A stretch of 64,000 nt of DNA from Acidobacteriota bacterium (GCA_003388555.1 QQVD01000031.1:124001-188000); one strand, 5' to 3'; positions 46,657 to 55,510 are shown, counted from the stretch's first letter. Translations and numbers: made by a program. The notes: a model not told the origin generated them from the sequence alone.

Positions 46657-48576
46657 ATGTCTTCGACCACCGTCGCCGAAGGCGGCCGCGCCGCGAAGCC
46701 GCCGCGCGGCCGCTACGCCTTCGATCCCAGCGCCCACGCCGAGCGGATCGCGGTGGTGCTGCGCGAGGTCGCGGCGGCGCCGGAGACGCCTTCCCCGGCC
46801 GAGCTGCAGCTCCTCCTGCGCCGCTTCCCGCGGGCGTGGCCGTGCGCCGACGACGCGGCGCGGGGCGGGGTGTACAGCAAGAGCGAGCTGATCCGCGGCG
46901 CCCGGCATCTCGACGCCGACGGCGGGCTCGAGCGGCACGGCATCGCGCTGACCCTGCCCGAGCTGCTGGTGCGGCTGCGTCGCAAGCCGATCCGCACCTT
47001 GAGCGGCGTCGCCCCGGTGACGGTGCTCACCAAACCGTTCCCCTGTCCCGGCAAGTGCATCTTCTGCCCCAGCGACGTGCGCATGCCGAAGAGCTACCTG
47101 AGCGACGAGCCAGGCGCGCAGCGTGCCGCGGAGCACCAGTTCGATCCCTACCGCCAGACCCTTTCGCGCCTGCTGACCCTGCACAACACTGGCCATCGAG
47201 TCGACAAGGTCGAGCTCATCGTGCTCGGCGGCACCTGGTCGTTCTACCCCGAGGCCTACCAGGTGTGGTTCATCCGCCGCTGCTTCGACGCCTTGCACGA
47301 CTTCGCCGCAGGCGCGCGGGAGATGCAGGAGGGCTGGAGCCCGGCGATCGACTTCCGCCGGCTCGATCAGCGGGTCGACGGTGTGCGTCGAGGCCGCGGC
47401 CCCACGCCCGAGGCTCCGTCGTACAACCGGATCGTGCGCGCCTTCGACCCCGGTCCACGGCCCGGTGACCAGAGGCGGAACGGAGACGGCGAGCCCGCGG
47501 TCGGCGCGGCGGCGGACTGGGAGGCGTTGGCCGAGGCGCACCGGCGCAACGAGAGCTCGACGGTGCGCTGCGTCGGCCTGGTCGTCGAGACCCGGCCCGA
47601 CCGCATCGACGAGGCCGAGGTGCTGCGCATCCGCAGGCTCGGCGCCACCAAGGTGCAGATCGGTTTCCAGAGCCTCGACGACGAGGTGCTGCGCCTCAAC
47701 CGGCGCGGCCACGACGTCGCGGCGACCCGCCGCGCCATGGGGCTGCTGCGCGCCGCCGGCTTCAAGATCCACGCCCACTGGATGCCCAACCTCTACGGTT
47801 CGTCGCCGCAGCGCGATCTCGACGACTACCGGCGGATGTTCGGTGATCCCGACTTCCGTCCCGACGAGCTCAAGATCTACCCCTGCTCGCTGATCGAGAG
47901 CGCCGAGCTGATGGCGTACTGGCAGGACGGCCGCTGGCGCCCGTACTCGCACGACGAGCTGCTCGAGGTGCTGCGCGGCTGTCTCGAGGCGACGCCCCGC
48001 TACTGCCGGCTGACGCGGGTGATCCGCGACATCCCCGGCACCGACATCGTCGATGGCAACAAGCTGACCAACTTCCGTCAGATCGCCGAGCGCGACCTGG
48101 AGCGTCGCGGCGGGCGCTCGCTCGACATCCGCGCGCGCGAGCTGCGCGGCGAGAGGGTGCAGGCAGAGCAGCTCGAGCTGCGGCGCACCGAGTACGAGGC
48201 TTCGCACGGGGCGGAGCTGTTCGTCGAGGCGGTCACGGCGGACGATCGCATCGCCGGCTTCCTGCGCCTGCAGCTGCCGCGTCGTCCCGACGCGACCTGG
48301 ATCGACGAGCTGAAGGGCAGCGCGATGATCCGGGAGGTGCACGTCTACGGTGCCGTCGTCGCCCTCGGCCAGCGCCGCGAGGGCCGCGCCCAGCACGCCG
48401 GCCTGGGCACCCGGCTGGTGGAGGAGGCGGCCGAGGTCGCCGCGCGGAGGGGCTTCGCACGGCTGGCGGTGATCTCGGCGATCGGCACCCGCGAGTGGTA
48501 CCGACGCCTCGGCTTCCGCGACGGCGAGCTCTACATGGTCCGGCCACTCGCCACCGACAGCTGGGAGCGCCGATGA
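46657..48576 (+). CDS. elp3: Elp3: tRNA U34 radical SAM/acetyltransferase
   Basis: A 639-residue bacterial Elp3. It joins a radical SAM domain and a GNAT domain to build the carboxymethyl group on wobble uridine 34 of tRNA from acetyl-CoA. The radical SAM cluster is at C130, C134 and C137 (PFPCPGKCIFCPSD). VELIVLGGTWSFYPEAYQ, VGLVVETRPDRIDEAEVL and RRLGATKVQIGFQSLDDEVL are hallmark Elp3 segments. The GNAT part (about 500-639) has IREVHVYG, QHAGLGTRLVEEA (acetyl-CoA loop) and EWYRRLGF. No start-proximal binding site is visible. It overlaps pncB by four bases. Bacteria with Elp3 lack the other Elongator subunits, and none is present here. Confidence 0.95.
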   Translation: MSSTTVAEGGRAAKPPRGRYAFDPSAHAERIAVVLREVAAAPETPSPAELQLLLRRFPRAWPCADDAARGGVYSKSELIRGARHLDADGGLERHGIALTLPELLVRLRRKPIRTLSGVAPVTVLTKPFPCPGKCIFCPSDVRMPKSYLSDEPGAQRAAEHQFDPYRQTLSRLLTLHNTGHRVDKVELIVLGGTWSFYPEAYQVWFIRRCFDALHDFAAGAREMQEGWSPAIDFRRLDQRVDGVRRGRGPTPEAPSYNRIVRAFDPGPRPGDQRRNGDGEPAVGAAADWEALAEAHRRNESSTVRCVGLVVETRPDRIDEAEVLRIRRLGATKVQIGFQSLDDEVLRLNRRGHDVAATRRAMGLLRAAGFKIHAHWMPNLYGSSPQRDLDDYRRMFGDPDFRPDELKIYPCSLIESAELMAYWQDGRWRPYSHDELLEVLRGCLEATPRYCRLTRVIRDIPGTDIVDGNKLTNFRQIAERDLERRGGRSLDIRARELRGERVQAEQLELRRTEYEASHGAELFVEAVTADDRIAGFLRLQLPRRPDATWIDELKGSAMIREVHVYGAVVALGQRREGRAQHAGLGTRLVEEAAEVAARRGFARLAVISAIGTREWYRRLGFRDGELYMVRPLATDSWERR

Positions 48577-50060
48577 GCTCCGGGCCCGCCGCCGGGCCGG
48601 TCCGGCGGAGCAGGGAAGTGTCGCGGGAGCTGCGCCAGCGAGCCGGCTTCCCCTCCTGGGGTCTGTTCACCGACCTCTACCAGCTCACCATGGCCCAGGG
48701 CTACTGGCAGGAGGGCCTCGCCGAGCGCCGGGCGAACTTCCAGCTCACCATGCGGCGGGCGCCCTTCGGCGGTGGCTTCGCCGTCTTCTGCGGCCTCGGG
48801 CCGGCGCTGGAGGCGATCGAGAAGCTGCGTTTCGAGGCCGCCGAGCTCGACGCGCTGGCTGCGCTGCGCGACGCCGAGGGGGGATCGCTCTTCCGCGATG
48901 AATTCCTGTCCGCGCTGGGCGGGCAGCGGGCGGCGGTCGATCTGTGGAGCCCCGACGAGGGCGAGGTGGTGCTGCCCGGAGAGCCGGTGGTGCGGGTCGA
49001 GGGGCCGCTGCTGCAGGGCCAGCTGCTCGAGACCGCGATGCTCAACCTGATCGGCTACTCGTCGCTGGTCGCGACCAAGGCGGCGCGCATCGCCTGGCTG
49101 GCGGCCGAGGGCGACCCGGTGCTCGACTTCGGGCTGCGCCGTGCCCATGGCCCCGACGGCGGCCTGTCGATGTCGCGCGCCGCCTACGTCGGCGGCTGCA
49201 GCTCGACCTCGAACGTGCTCGCCGGGGCGCTGTGGGGCATCCCCACCGCCGGCACCCACGCCCACAGCTGGGTGCTGGCGCACGACGGCGAGCTGGAGTC
49301 GTTCCGCGCCTTCGCGCGCTCGCAGCCGGGCAACTGCACGCTGCTGATCGACACCTACGACACGATGGCGGGGCTCGAGAACGCCCTGATCGTCGCCCGC
49401 GAGATGCGCGACCGCGGCGAGCGTCTGCGGGCGGTGCGCCTCGATTCGGGCGACCTGGAGGAGCTGTCGAAGGGCGTGCGGGCACGGCTCGACGAGGCCG
49501 GCTTCGAAGCGGTGCGCATCGTCGCCAGCAGCGATCTCGACGAGCACGCCATCGTGCGGCTCAAGGCGGCGGGCGCGCCGATCTCTCTGTGGGGCGTCGG
49601 CACCAGCCTCGCCGCCTGCCGCGACGATCCGTCGTTCTCCGGCGCCTACAAGCTGACCTCGATCGCGTCTTCCACCGACGAGTCGGAAGCTCTGTGGCGA
49701 CCGGTGAGCAAGCGCTCGGAGGACCGCTTCAAGCGCTCCGATCCGGGGCGGCTGCAGGTGCGCCGGAGTTTCGACGGCGAAGGGAGGCTGCGCCAGGACA
49801 CCGTCTACCACCTGGCGGGCGACGGGCCGACGCGCACCGGGCGCCAGCGGGATCTGCTGCGCCGCCAGGTGCTGCAGGGCGAGAGGCGCTCTGCGGCCGA
49901 GTCGCTGGGTTCGCTGCGCGAACGGGTGCGGCGAGCGGTCGCGGCGCTGCCGGCCGACCTGCGCGCGTTCGAGGTCGGCGCCGAGGTGCTGGAGCAGCGG
50001 GTGCAGTTCGACGAGTCGTTGCAGCGACTGCGCCGCGCCGTCGCGCCGCCGCCGTCGTGA
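48573..50060 (+). CDS. pncB: Nicotinate phosphoribosyltransferase
   Basis: A 495-residue enzyme starts at ATG 48573, overlapping the elp3 stop (ATGA), with GGGAGC just upstream. It converts nicotinate and PRPP to nicotinate mononucleotide for NAD salvage. Family segments: LFTDLYQLTMAQGYW, APFGGGFAVFCGLGPALE, DFGLRRAHGPDGGLSMSRAAYVGG (with the phospho-accepting-type His region), GTHAHSWVLAHDGE, LLIDTYDT, VRLDSGDLEELSKGVRARLDEAGF and WGVGTSLAACRDDPSFSGAYKL. It is of the longer bacterial type. Translational coupling with elp3 suggests a shared transcript; there is no obvious biochemical link. Confidence 0.94.
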   Translation: MSSGPAAGPVRRSREVSRELRQRAGFPSWGLFTDLYQLTMAQGYWQEGLAERRANFQLTMRRAPFGGGFAVFCGLGPALEAIEKLRFEAAELDALAALRDAEGGSLFRDEFLSALGGQRAAVDLWSPDEGEVVLPGEPVVRVEGPLLQGQLLETAMLNLIGYSSLVATKAARIAWLAAEGDPVLDFGLRRAHGPDGGLSMSRAAYVGGCSSTSNVLAGALWGIPTAGTHAHSWVLAHDGELESFRAFARSQPGNCTLLIDTYDTMAGLENALIVAREMRDRGERLRAVRLDSGDLEELSKGVRARLDEAGFEAVRIVASSDLDEHAIVRLKAAGAPISLWGVGTSLAACRDDPSFSGAYKLTSIASSTDESEALWRPVSKRSEDRFKRSDPGRLQVRRSFDGEGRLRQDTVYHLAGDGPTRTGRQRDLLRRQVLQGERRSAAESLGSLRERVRRAVAALPADLRAFEVGAEVLEQRVQFDESLQRLRRAVAPPPS

Positions 50061-50085
50061 CCCCCACGCTTCGGCGCCTCGCCGT

Positions 50086-50574
50086 TCAGTCGCGGAAGTT
50101 GGTGTAGGCGAAGTCGAGGCCGAGGTCGGCGCCCTTGATCAGCTGGATCGCCTGCTGCAGGTCGTCGCGCTTCTTGCCGCTGACCCGTACCTGATCCTCC
50201 TGGATCTGGGCCTGCACCTTCATCTTCGACTGCTTCACCAGCTTGGCGATCTCCTTGGCGGTCTCCTTGGGCACGCCGACCTGCAGGGTCACCGTCTGGG
50301 TGTGCATCATGCCGCCGGCCGGCTTCGGGTCGCCGACCTCGAGGTTCTTGATCGAGATGCCGCGCTTGTGCAGCTTCGACTTCACCACGTCGAGCAGCGG
50401 CGGCAGGCGGCCGTCGTCGTCGGTCTTGAGGGTGATGAGGCTCTTGCCGTCCCACTCGATGGTGCTGTCGCTGCCGCGGAAGTCGAAGCGCTGGCCGACC
50501 TCCTTGCGCGCCTGGTTGAGGGCGTTGTCGACCTCCTGCAGGTCGACCTCGATGACGATGTCGAAGGAAGGCAT
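50086..50574 (-). CDS. yajQ: YajQ family nucleotide-binding protein
   Basis: A 162-residue YajQ homologue starts at ATG 50574. Nearly full-length match: MPSFDIVIEVDLQEVDNALN, then RFDFRGSDSTIEWDGKSLITL, a middle MMHTQTVTLQVGVPKETAKEI, and the C-terminal KMKVQAQIQEDQVRVSGKKRDDLQQ. It forms two ferredoxin-like domains. Members bind nucleotides including c-di-GMP, and one in Xanthomonas acts as a c-di-GMP-responsive transcription co-regulator. A membrane GGDEF protein lies 7 kb away, but no direct link is shown. It converges with pncB, 25 bases apart. Confidence 0.95.
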   Translation of the reverse strand: MPSFDIVIEVDLQEVDNALNQARKEVGQRFDFRGSDSTIEWDGKSLITLKTDDDGRLPPLLDVVKSKLHKRGISIKNLEVGDPKPAGGMMHTQTVTLQVGVPKETAKEIAKLVKQSKMKVQAQIQEDQVRVSGKKRDDLQQAIQLIKGADLGLDFAYTNFRD

Positions 50575-50766
50575 GGTGGGATCTCCGGATCGATGCCGCC
50601 GCGGTGCGGCGAGGTGGCGTGGAGGCTAGCACCGTGGTCGGGCCGCTCTCGCGACGACCTGGCATCGCGGGGCGCCTCTGGCGGGCGCTGGTAGGGTTCG
50701 CCGTCCGCGGCCGTCCAAGCGGTCAGCGTCGCGCCACCGCAGATACGAGAGAGCGTAGGTGATCCA

Positions 50767-53040
50767 ATGAGCAGCCCATCGATTCCCGACAGCTACGCCC
50801 GCCGTGCCGGTCTGCACGTCGCCCCCGAGCTCGATGCGTTCGTCGAGCAGGAGCTGGCGCCGCGCGCCGGCTTCGCCGATCGGCTCGACGCGTTCTGGGA
50901 GGGCTTCGCCGGGATCGTCGAGCGCTTCGTGTCGCGCAACCAGGAGCTGCTCGAGCACCGTGCCGAGCTGCAGGCGCAGATCGACGCCTGGCACCTCGAC
51001 CAGCCGCTCGAGGGTCGGCGCCGCGCCTTCCCGAAGACGGACTACGTCAGCTTCCTGCGCGAGATCGGCTACCTCGAGCCGGAAGTCGAGCCGTTCGAGG
51101 TCGACGTGCGCGGGGTCGATCCCGAGATCGCCGAGATCTCGGGCCCGCAGCTGGTGGTGCCGGTCAGCAACGCGCGTTACGCGCTGAACGCGGCGAACGC
51201 CCGCTGGGTCAGCCTCTACGACGCCGTCTACGGCACCGACGTGATCCCCGAGGGCGAAGGCACCGAGCGCGGCACCAGCTACAACCCCCGGCGCGGCGCG
51301 CTGGTGGTCGAGTACGTCGAGCGCTTCCTCGATCGGGTGGTGCCGCTCGCCGCGGGCTCCTCACACGCCGACGCGATCACCTACGACGTGGTCGACGCGA
51401 ACGGCACCGGCGGCGCCAGCGAGGACGGTGCGCCCGGAGCGCGCGATCGCCGGCTGGTCTGCGAGCTGCGCGACGGCCGCCGGGTCGAGCTCGCCGATCC
51501 GGCGTGCTTCGTCGGCTTCGCCAGCGAGGAGGGCGGCCTGCGCAAGGTGCTGCTGCGCCACCACGGTCTGCACCTCGAGCTGCGCTTCGATCTCGAGGAC
51601 CCGGTCGGCGCGGCGCATCCGGCGGGGCTCGCCGACGTGATCGTCGAGGCGGCGGTGACCACCATCCAGGACTGCGAGGACTCGGTCGCCGCAGTCGACG
51701 CCGAGGACAAGGTCGGCGTCTACCGCAACTGGCTCGGCCTGATGTCCGGCGAGCTCGAGGAGAGCTTCACCAAGGGCGGCCAGGAGATGACGAGGCGGCT
51801 CAGCCCCGACCGCGAGTACACCGCGCCGGACGGCTCGACCCTCACCCTGCCGGGCCGCGCCCTGATGCTGGTGCGCAACGTCGGGCTGCTGATGACCACC
51901 GATGCGGTGCTCACCGCCGCGGGCGAGGAGATCCCCGACGCCATCCTCGACGCGGTGATGACCGCCGCGGCGGCGCTGGTCGACCTCTCGGGCCGCGGCG
52001 CCGAGCACGGCGTGCGCAACTCGCGCGCTGGCAGCATGTACGTGGTCAAGCCAAAGCTGCACGGCTCGGCCGAGGTGGCGTTCACCGTCGAGCTGTTCGC
52101 CGCGGTGGAGCAGCTGCTCGGCATGGCCGCGAACACGATGAAGATCGGCATCATGGACGAGGAGCGGCGCACCACGCTCAATCTCCAGCAGTGCATCCGT
52201 GCCGCCCGCCGGCGGGTGATCTTCATCAACACTGGCTTCCTCGACCGCACCGGCGACGAGATGCGCACCAGCCTCGAGGCGGGTCCGATGGTGCGCAAGG
52301 CGGCGATGAAGGGCTCGACCTGGCTCTCCGCCTACGAGGACCACAACGTCGACGTCGGGCTGCGCACCGGTCTGGCCAAGGTGGGGCAGATCGGCAAGGG
52401 CATGTGGGCGATGCCCGACGAGATGGCGGCGATGGTGGAGCAGAAGGGCGGTCATCCCGAGGCGGGCGCCAACTGCGCCTGGGTGCCGTCGCCCACCGCC
52501 GCGGCGCTGCACGCGATGCACTACCACTTCGTCGACGTCGCGGCGCGGCAGCGCGCCCTGGCGAGGCGCGATCCGGCGACGCTCGATTCGCTGCTCGAGA
52601 TCCCGGTGCAGGCGCCCGGGGTGGAGCTCAGCGCCGAGGAGATCCAGGCCGAGCTCGACAACAACGCCCAGGGCATCCTCGGCTACGTGGTGCGCTGGGT
52701 CGAGCACGGCGTCGGCTGCTCGAAGGTGCCCGACATCCACGGCGTCGGCCTGATGGAGGACCGCGCCACCTGCCGCATCTCCAGCCAGCACATCGCCAAC
52801 TGGCTGCACCACGGAGTCACCACCAAGGGCCAGGTCGAGGACACCTTCCGGCGCATGGCCAAGGTGGTCGACGAGCAGAACGGCGGCGACCCGGCGTACC
52901 GGCCGATGGCCGACGACTACGGCCGCAGCGTCGCCTTCCAGGCGGCCCTGGCGTTGGCGGTGGAGGGGGCCGGGCAGCCGAGCGGCTACACCGAGCCGAT
53001 CCTGCACGCGATGCGCAGGCGAGCGAAGGCGACGGGCTGA
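50767..53040 (+). CDS. glcB: Malate synthase G
   Basis: A 757-residue enzyme starts at ATG 50767, with TAGGTGA upstream. It condenses glyoxylate and acetyl-CoA to malate. Landmarks: [123 protein letters not shown]-type segment and [21 protein letters not shown]. It is about 30 residues longer than the usual 720-730, owing to a short Gly/Ala insert near residue 215. No isocitrate lyase gene is in the window, so the source of glyoxylate is unclear. Confidence 0.96.
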   Translation: MSSPSIPDSYARRAGLHVAPELDAFVEQELAPRAGFADRLDAFWEGFAGIVERFVSRNQELLEHRAELQAQIDAWHLDQPLEGRRRAFPKTDYVSFLREIGYLEPEVEPFEVDVRGVDPEIAEISGPQLVVPVSNARYALNAANARWVSLYDAVYGTDVIPEGEGTERGTSYNPRRGALVVEYVERFLDRVVPLAAGSSHADAITYDVVDANGTGGASEDGAPGARDRRLVCELRDGRRVELADPACFVGFASEEGGLRKVLLRHHGLHLELRFDLEDPVGAAHPAGLADVIVEAAVTTIQDCEDSVAAVDAEDKVGVYRNWLGLMSGELEESFTKGGQEMTRRLSPDREYTAPDGSTLTLPGRALMLVRNVGLLMTTDAVLTAAGEEIPDAILDAVMTAAAALVDLSGRGAEHGVRNSRAGSMYVVKPKLHGSAEVAFTVELFAAVEQLLGMAANTMKIGIMDEERRTTLNLQQCIRAARRRVIFINTGFLDRTGDEMRTSLEAGPMVRKAAMKGSTWLSAYEDHNVDVGLRTGLAKVGQIGKGMWAMPDEMAAMVEQKGGHPEAGANCAWVPSPTAAALHAMHYHFVDVAARQRALARRDPATLDSLLEIPVQAPGVELSAEEIQAELDNNAQGILGYVVRWVEHGVGCSKVPDIHGVGLMEDRATCRISSQHIANWLHHGVTTKGQVEDTFRRMAKVVDEQNGGDPAYRPMADDYGRSVAFQAALALAVEGAGQPSGYTEPILHAMRRRAKATG

Positions 53041-53071
53041 GCCAGCCGGCTGAACCGACCGGTCAGCGACG

Positions 53072-53626
53072 GTGCAAGGCGATTTGCGAGCTCCCAGCAT
53101 CGTCGCCACCTGCCGCGACGGAGAGCACCGGTTCAGCAAGCAGCCCAGGGACTCGGTGCGGCTGCTCGCCGGCCTCGGCGTCGAGGGCGACGCTCACGCC
53201 GGACGCACCGTGCGGCACCGCTCGCGGCTGCGCACTCAGGCCGGCGCGCCGAACCTGCGCCAGGTGCACCTGCTCGGCCTCGAGACCCTGGAGCGCCTCC
53301 GCCGGGAGGGCTTCGAGGTCGCGCCCGGCGATCTCGGCGAGAACCTGACCACGCGAGGCGTGGATCTGCACGCCCTGCCGCGCGGCACCCTCCTGCGGGT
53401 CGGCGAGGCCGAGCTCGAGCTCACCGGCCTGCGCAACCCCTGCGGTCAGCTCGACGACTTCCAGCCGGGCCTGACCCGGGCCCTGCTGGGACGCGGCGAG
53501 CAGGGCGAGGTGCTGCTGCGCGGCGGCGTCATGGCGGTGGTGCTGCGCTCGGGTGAGGTGCGTCCCGGCGACCGGATCGACGTCACCCTGCCGGCGCCGC
53601 CCCACGCCGAGCTCGAACGGGTGTGA
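53072..53626 (+). CDS. MOSC-domain protein
   Basis: A 184-residue MOSC-fold protein starts at GTG 53072; a TTG 12 bases later is possible, and neither has a good binding site. Residues about 25-175 show the family order: GLGVEGDAHAGRTVRHRSR, NLRQVHLLGLETLERL, GDLGENLTTRGVDLHALPRGT, LRVGEAELELTGLRNPCGQLDDF (conserved Cys) and VLRSGEVRPGDRIDV. MOSC proteins bind molybdenum cofactor or sulfur carriers, and small stand-alone forms resemble YiiM. It is 31 bases after malate synthase G and may be read through from it. Confidence 0.88.
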   Translation: MQGDLRAPSIVATCRDGEHRFSKQPRDSVRLLAGLGVEGDAHAGRTVRHRSRLRTQAGAPNLRQVHLLGLETLERLRREGFEVAPGDLGENLTTRGVDLHALPRGTLLRVGEAELELTGLRNPCGQLDDFQPGLTRALLGRGEQGEVLLRGGVMAVVLRSGEVRPGDRIDVTLPAPPHAELERV

Positions 53627-53634
53627 TGCCGGAG

Positions 53635-54083
53635 TCAGTGGAAGGTCACAACCCGCAGACCCAGCGTCTTGGCGGCCTCGGCCATGCGGAGATCGGCCGT
53701 CGCCAGGACCTTGTGTCCCGTCAGCTCCGCCACGCTCAGGTGGAGCGCATCGAGATTGTGCAGGGCGTGGCGCTCCAGCGCATCCAGGAGGCCGAGCGAC
53801 CTCTTCACGTGCCGGTCCTCCATCGGTAGGACCTCCAACACGCCGAGCTGGATGTCCTCTTCGACAGCTTCTCTGACGCGGGATTCCTGCTCCCGATCCA
53901 GATCTCCATGGCGCCGTCGGCGGGCCAGGAGGCAATGGATCTCCACCCGGGTCAGAGTGCTGATGGCCACCCAGGGAAAGGCGCAGAGATAGGCGTCCAG
54001 CTCGTCCGACCTTGGCTCGGGAGGTAGCGCTTCGCCAACGCCGAGGTATCGACGTAGGGGTGCTCGGCGGGGTCAGCGGGCAT
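53635..54083 (-). pseudogene. VapC-like PIN toxin, broken by a one-base deletion
   Basis: From ATG 54083 the product reads MPADPAEHPYVDTSALAKRY with the PIN first Asp in YVDTSALAK. It then shifts out of frame after LPSQG and stops within 20 codons. The other frame continues SDELDAYLCAFPWVAIS, TLTRVEIHCLLARRR, ALHNLDALHLSVAE and VLATADLRMAEAAKTLG, ending at 53635. Adding one G to the run at 54019-54021 (one C on the coding strand) restores the full frame: LPEPRSDELDAYL, 149 residues, the normal VapC length. All four acidic positions survive in the repaired protein. It is either a real frameshift that disables the toxin or a homopolymer sequencing error. Confidence 0.8.
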
Positions 54084-54297
54084 CTCGCTCTTCGCGCACG
54101 AGATCGACGCTCGAGGAGAGCCTCGGCAACTGGCGCCGTAGATCACTTCTCGGAGAGATCGCGCGGCACGCCTCGACCGGGAGGATGCGGGCGATCGCAC
54201 GCCCGTGGCGCGTGACGATGAGCTCGCCCTCGGCCTGCACCAGCTGTTCGAGCTGGCCGAGAACCGCTCGCATCCCCCGGATGGACAGGGTCTTCAT
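54073..54297 (-). CDS. Phd/YefM-type antitoxin paired with the broken VapC
   Basis: A 74-residue antitoxin starts at ATG 54297. The N-terminal half MRAVLGQLEQLVQAEGELIVTRHGRAIARILPV has the Phd/YefM dimer-domain pattern; RHGRAIARILP corresponds to RxGxPVAVLxP. The C-terminal half is basic then acidic and would bind the toxin. Its stop overlaps the toxin start by 11 bases, typical of translationally coupled toxin-antitoxin genes. The binding site upstream is weak. If the toxin is truly broken, the antitoxin is an orphan and may survive as a DNA-binding regulator. Confidence 0.78.
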   Translation of the reverse strand: MKTLSIRGMRAVLGQLEQLVQAEGELIVTRHGRAIARILPVEACRAISPRSDLRRQLPRLSSSVDLVREERDAR

Positions 54298-54513
54298 CAG
54301 TGCCGCTCACTGTGCCACGAGTACTCGTCCGAGGCGCCTGAACAGCGGTCCACATGACGCCCTCAGGGGATTCAGGGAGTCAGTGGCGAGCAGAGAAGTC
54401 CCCCTGCCGCTCCCAGCTCATTCCGCCTCCTCCTCGACCAGAGAATTTGAAGGAATAGGGCGCTCTCGCCTCGAATCGACGAGAAATTCGCTCCGAACAG
54501 GCGACGAATCGCG

Positions 54514-54544
54514 TTCAACTTTCGATCGGCGTCCGTCCTATAGA
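54514..54544 (+). promoter_or_regulatory. Candidate promoter for the intergenic small RNA
   Basis: TTCAAC at 54514-54519 and TATAGA at 54539-54544 resemble sigma-70 -35 and -10 boxes, with a 19-base spacer that is two bases longer than ideal. Transcription would begin near 54551, shortly before the first hairpin of the candidate RNA. There is no other AT-rich hexamer pair nearby on this strand. Confidence 0.35.
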
Positions 54545-54550
54545 GAGAAG

Positions 54551-54692
54551 GCACGGAAGGGGGGGACTTCCTCCGCCACGCCGACGACTCGGGACGACTC
54601 CACGAGTTGGACCAAAAGGGGGGCCTGTAGGGGCCTCGAAGGGCCGAGAGCGGCTCTGTGCAGCGAGAGCGGTACAGAGCCGCCTTTTTTTT
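54551..54692 (+). ncRNA. Candidate structured small RNA of about 142 nt
   Basis: Between a plausible promoter and a perfect terminator the sequence has three hairpins in a row: GGAAG/CTTCC (54555-54571), a 7-base-pair stem with an 11-base loop (54585-54609, CGACTCG against CGAGTTG) and the terminator stem. Purine-rich single-stranded stretches separate them (AAAAGGGGGG at about 54614-54623, GGGGCC later). No start codon with a binding site gives a credible small protein. It does not match 6S, SRP, RNase P or tmRNA cores that I know. It could also be a leader or attenuator whose downstream gene has been lost. Confidence 0.4.
54650..54692 (+). terminator. Strong rho-independent terminator, plus strand
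   Basis: GCGGCTCTGT (54650-54659) and ACAGAGCCGC (54674-54683) form a perfect 10-base-pair stem with a 14-base loop. One C and then eight T residues (54685-54692) follow. It is by far the clearest intrinsic terminator in the window. Read on the minus strand the hairpin lacks a U-tract, so it points to a plus-strand transcript. Confidence 0.88.
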
Positions 54693-54781
54693 GTCTTCCG
54701 CGGGGTCCGCGTGGGCCGGTCGTGGGCCCAGCGGCTCGTGGCGCTGCACTGCGGAGTGCGGGAAGAGGCAGACGGCGGCAC

Positions 54782-55510
54782 TCAGCCCGAGAGCGCCCGC
54801 TCGACCTGCCGCGCCACCAGCGGTTCCACCAGCCGCTCGACGGTGTCGACGAGGGCGACGGTGCGGGCGTCGAGCTCGACGTTGACCCGGTCGCCGACCT
54901 GCTTGCGACCGAGGTTGGTGAGCCGCAGGGTCTCCGGGATGAGGTGGATCCAGAAGGAAGCGGTCGCGGCGGTCCCCTCCTCGGCAGCCTCCGCGTCTGC
55001 GTTCCCGGATGCGCTGCGGTTGGAGAACACCTCGCCGACCGTCAGGGACGAGCCGTCGACGGCGACGAAGCCCTTGTGCAGCAGATACTTCGACCACTCC
55101 CGCGGGACGTCGATGCGCAGCGCCAGCTCGCCGCCGCGCTCCTCGCGGGCGCCGAGGACCCCGGTGCCGACGACGTGCCCGGCGACCTCGTGGCCGCCGA
55201 TCTCGTCGCCGGCGCGCAGGCTGCGCTCCACCGAAACCCTCGAGCCCACTTCCAGCTCGCCGAGGGTCGTCTTGTCGAGGGTCTCGGCGATGGCGTCGAA
55301 GGTGAGGCGACGTGGCGGGTCGTTCGCGGCGTCACCGGGCGGCGCCGTCAGCTCGGCGATGGTCTGGCAGACGCCGTCGATCGAGACGCTGGCGCCGATC
55401 GCGGCGCCCTGGGCGAGCTCGGGAGAGAGCTCGACGGTGTAGCGCAGCAGGCCCGGTCGTCGCTCGACGGCGACGACCGGGAAGGTGCCGCGGGTGATGC
55501 CGGTGAACAT
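54782..55510 (-). CDS. ribE: Riboflavin synthase alpha chain
   Basis: A 242-residue enzyme starts at ATG 55510 with MFTGI, the invariant family start. It dismutates two lumazine molecules to riboflavin. Two homologous barrel domains are visible: VSIDGVCQTIAEL and LTFDAIAETLDKTTLGELEVGSRVSVERSL in the first; GHVVGTGVLGAR, YLLHKGFVAVDGSSLTVGEV and IPETLRLTNLGRKQVGDRVNVELD in the second. A Ser/Ala/Glu-rich insert of about 20 residues after SLTVGEV is unusual. The other rib genes are absent, and the 74-base leader shows no FMN riboswitch. Confidence 0.93.
   Translation of the reverse strand: MFTGITRGTFPVVAVERRPGLLRYTVELSPELAQGAAIGASVSIDGVCQTIAELTAPPGDAANDPPRRLTFDAIAETLDKTTLGELEVGSRVSVERSLRAGDEIGGHEVAGHVVGTGVLGAREERGGELALRIDVPREWSKYLLHKGFVAVDGSSLTVGEVFSNRSASGNADAEAAEEGTAATASFWIHLIPETLRLTNLGRKQVGDRVNVELDARTVALVDTVERLVEPLVARQVERALSG

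Larger units (their letters stand above)
54298..54781. other. 484-base gene-free region between antitoxin and riboflavin synthase
   Basis: No protein gene is supported on either strand. Base use from about 54440 to 54545 is visibly less GC-rich than the genome. The right half contains a plus-strand structured segment ending in a strong intrinsic terminator, given as separate features. Neither flanking gene is on the plus strand upstream, so the terminator must belong to an unannotated transcript. No tRNA, rRNA or known riboswitch core is recognised. Confidence 0.7.

Noticed and set aside
54450-54692. 6S, SRP or RNase P RNA
   Set aside because: The segment lacks the long bulged rod of 6S, the SRP tetraloop/receptor motif and the RNase P GAGGAAAGTCC-like core.
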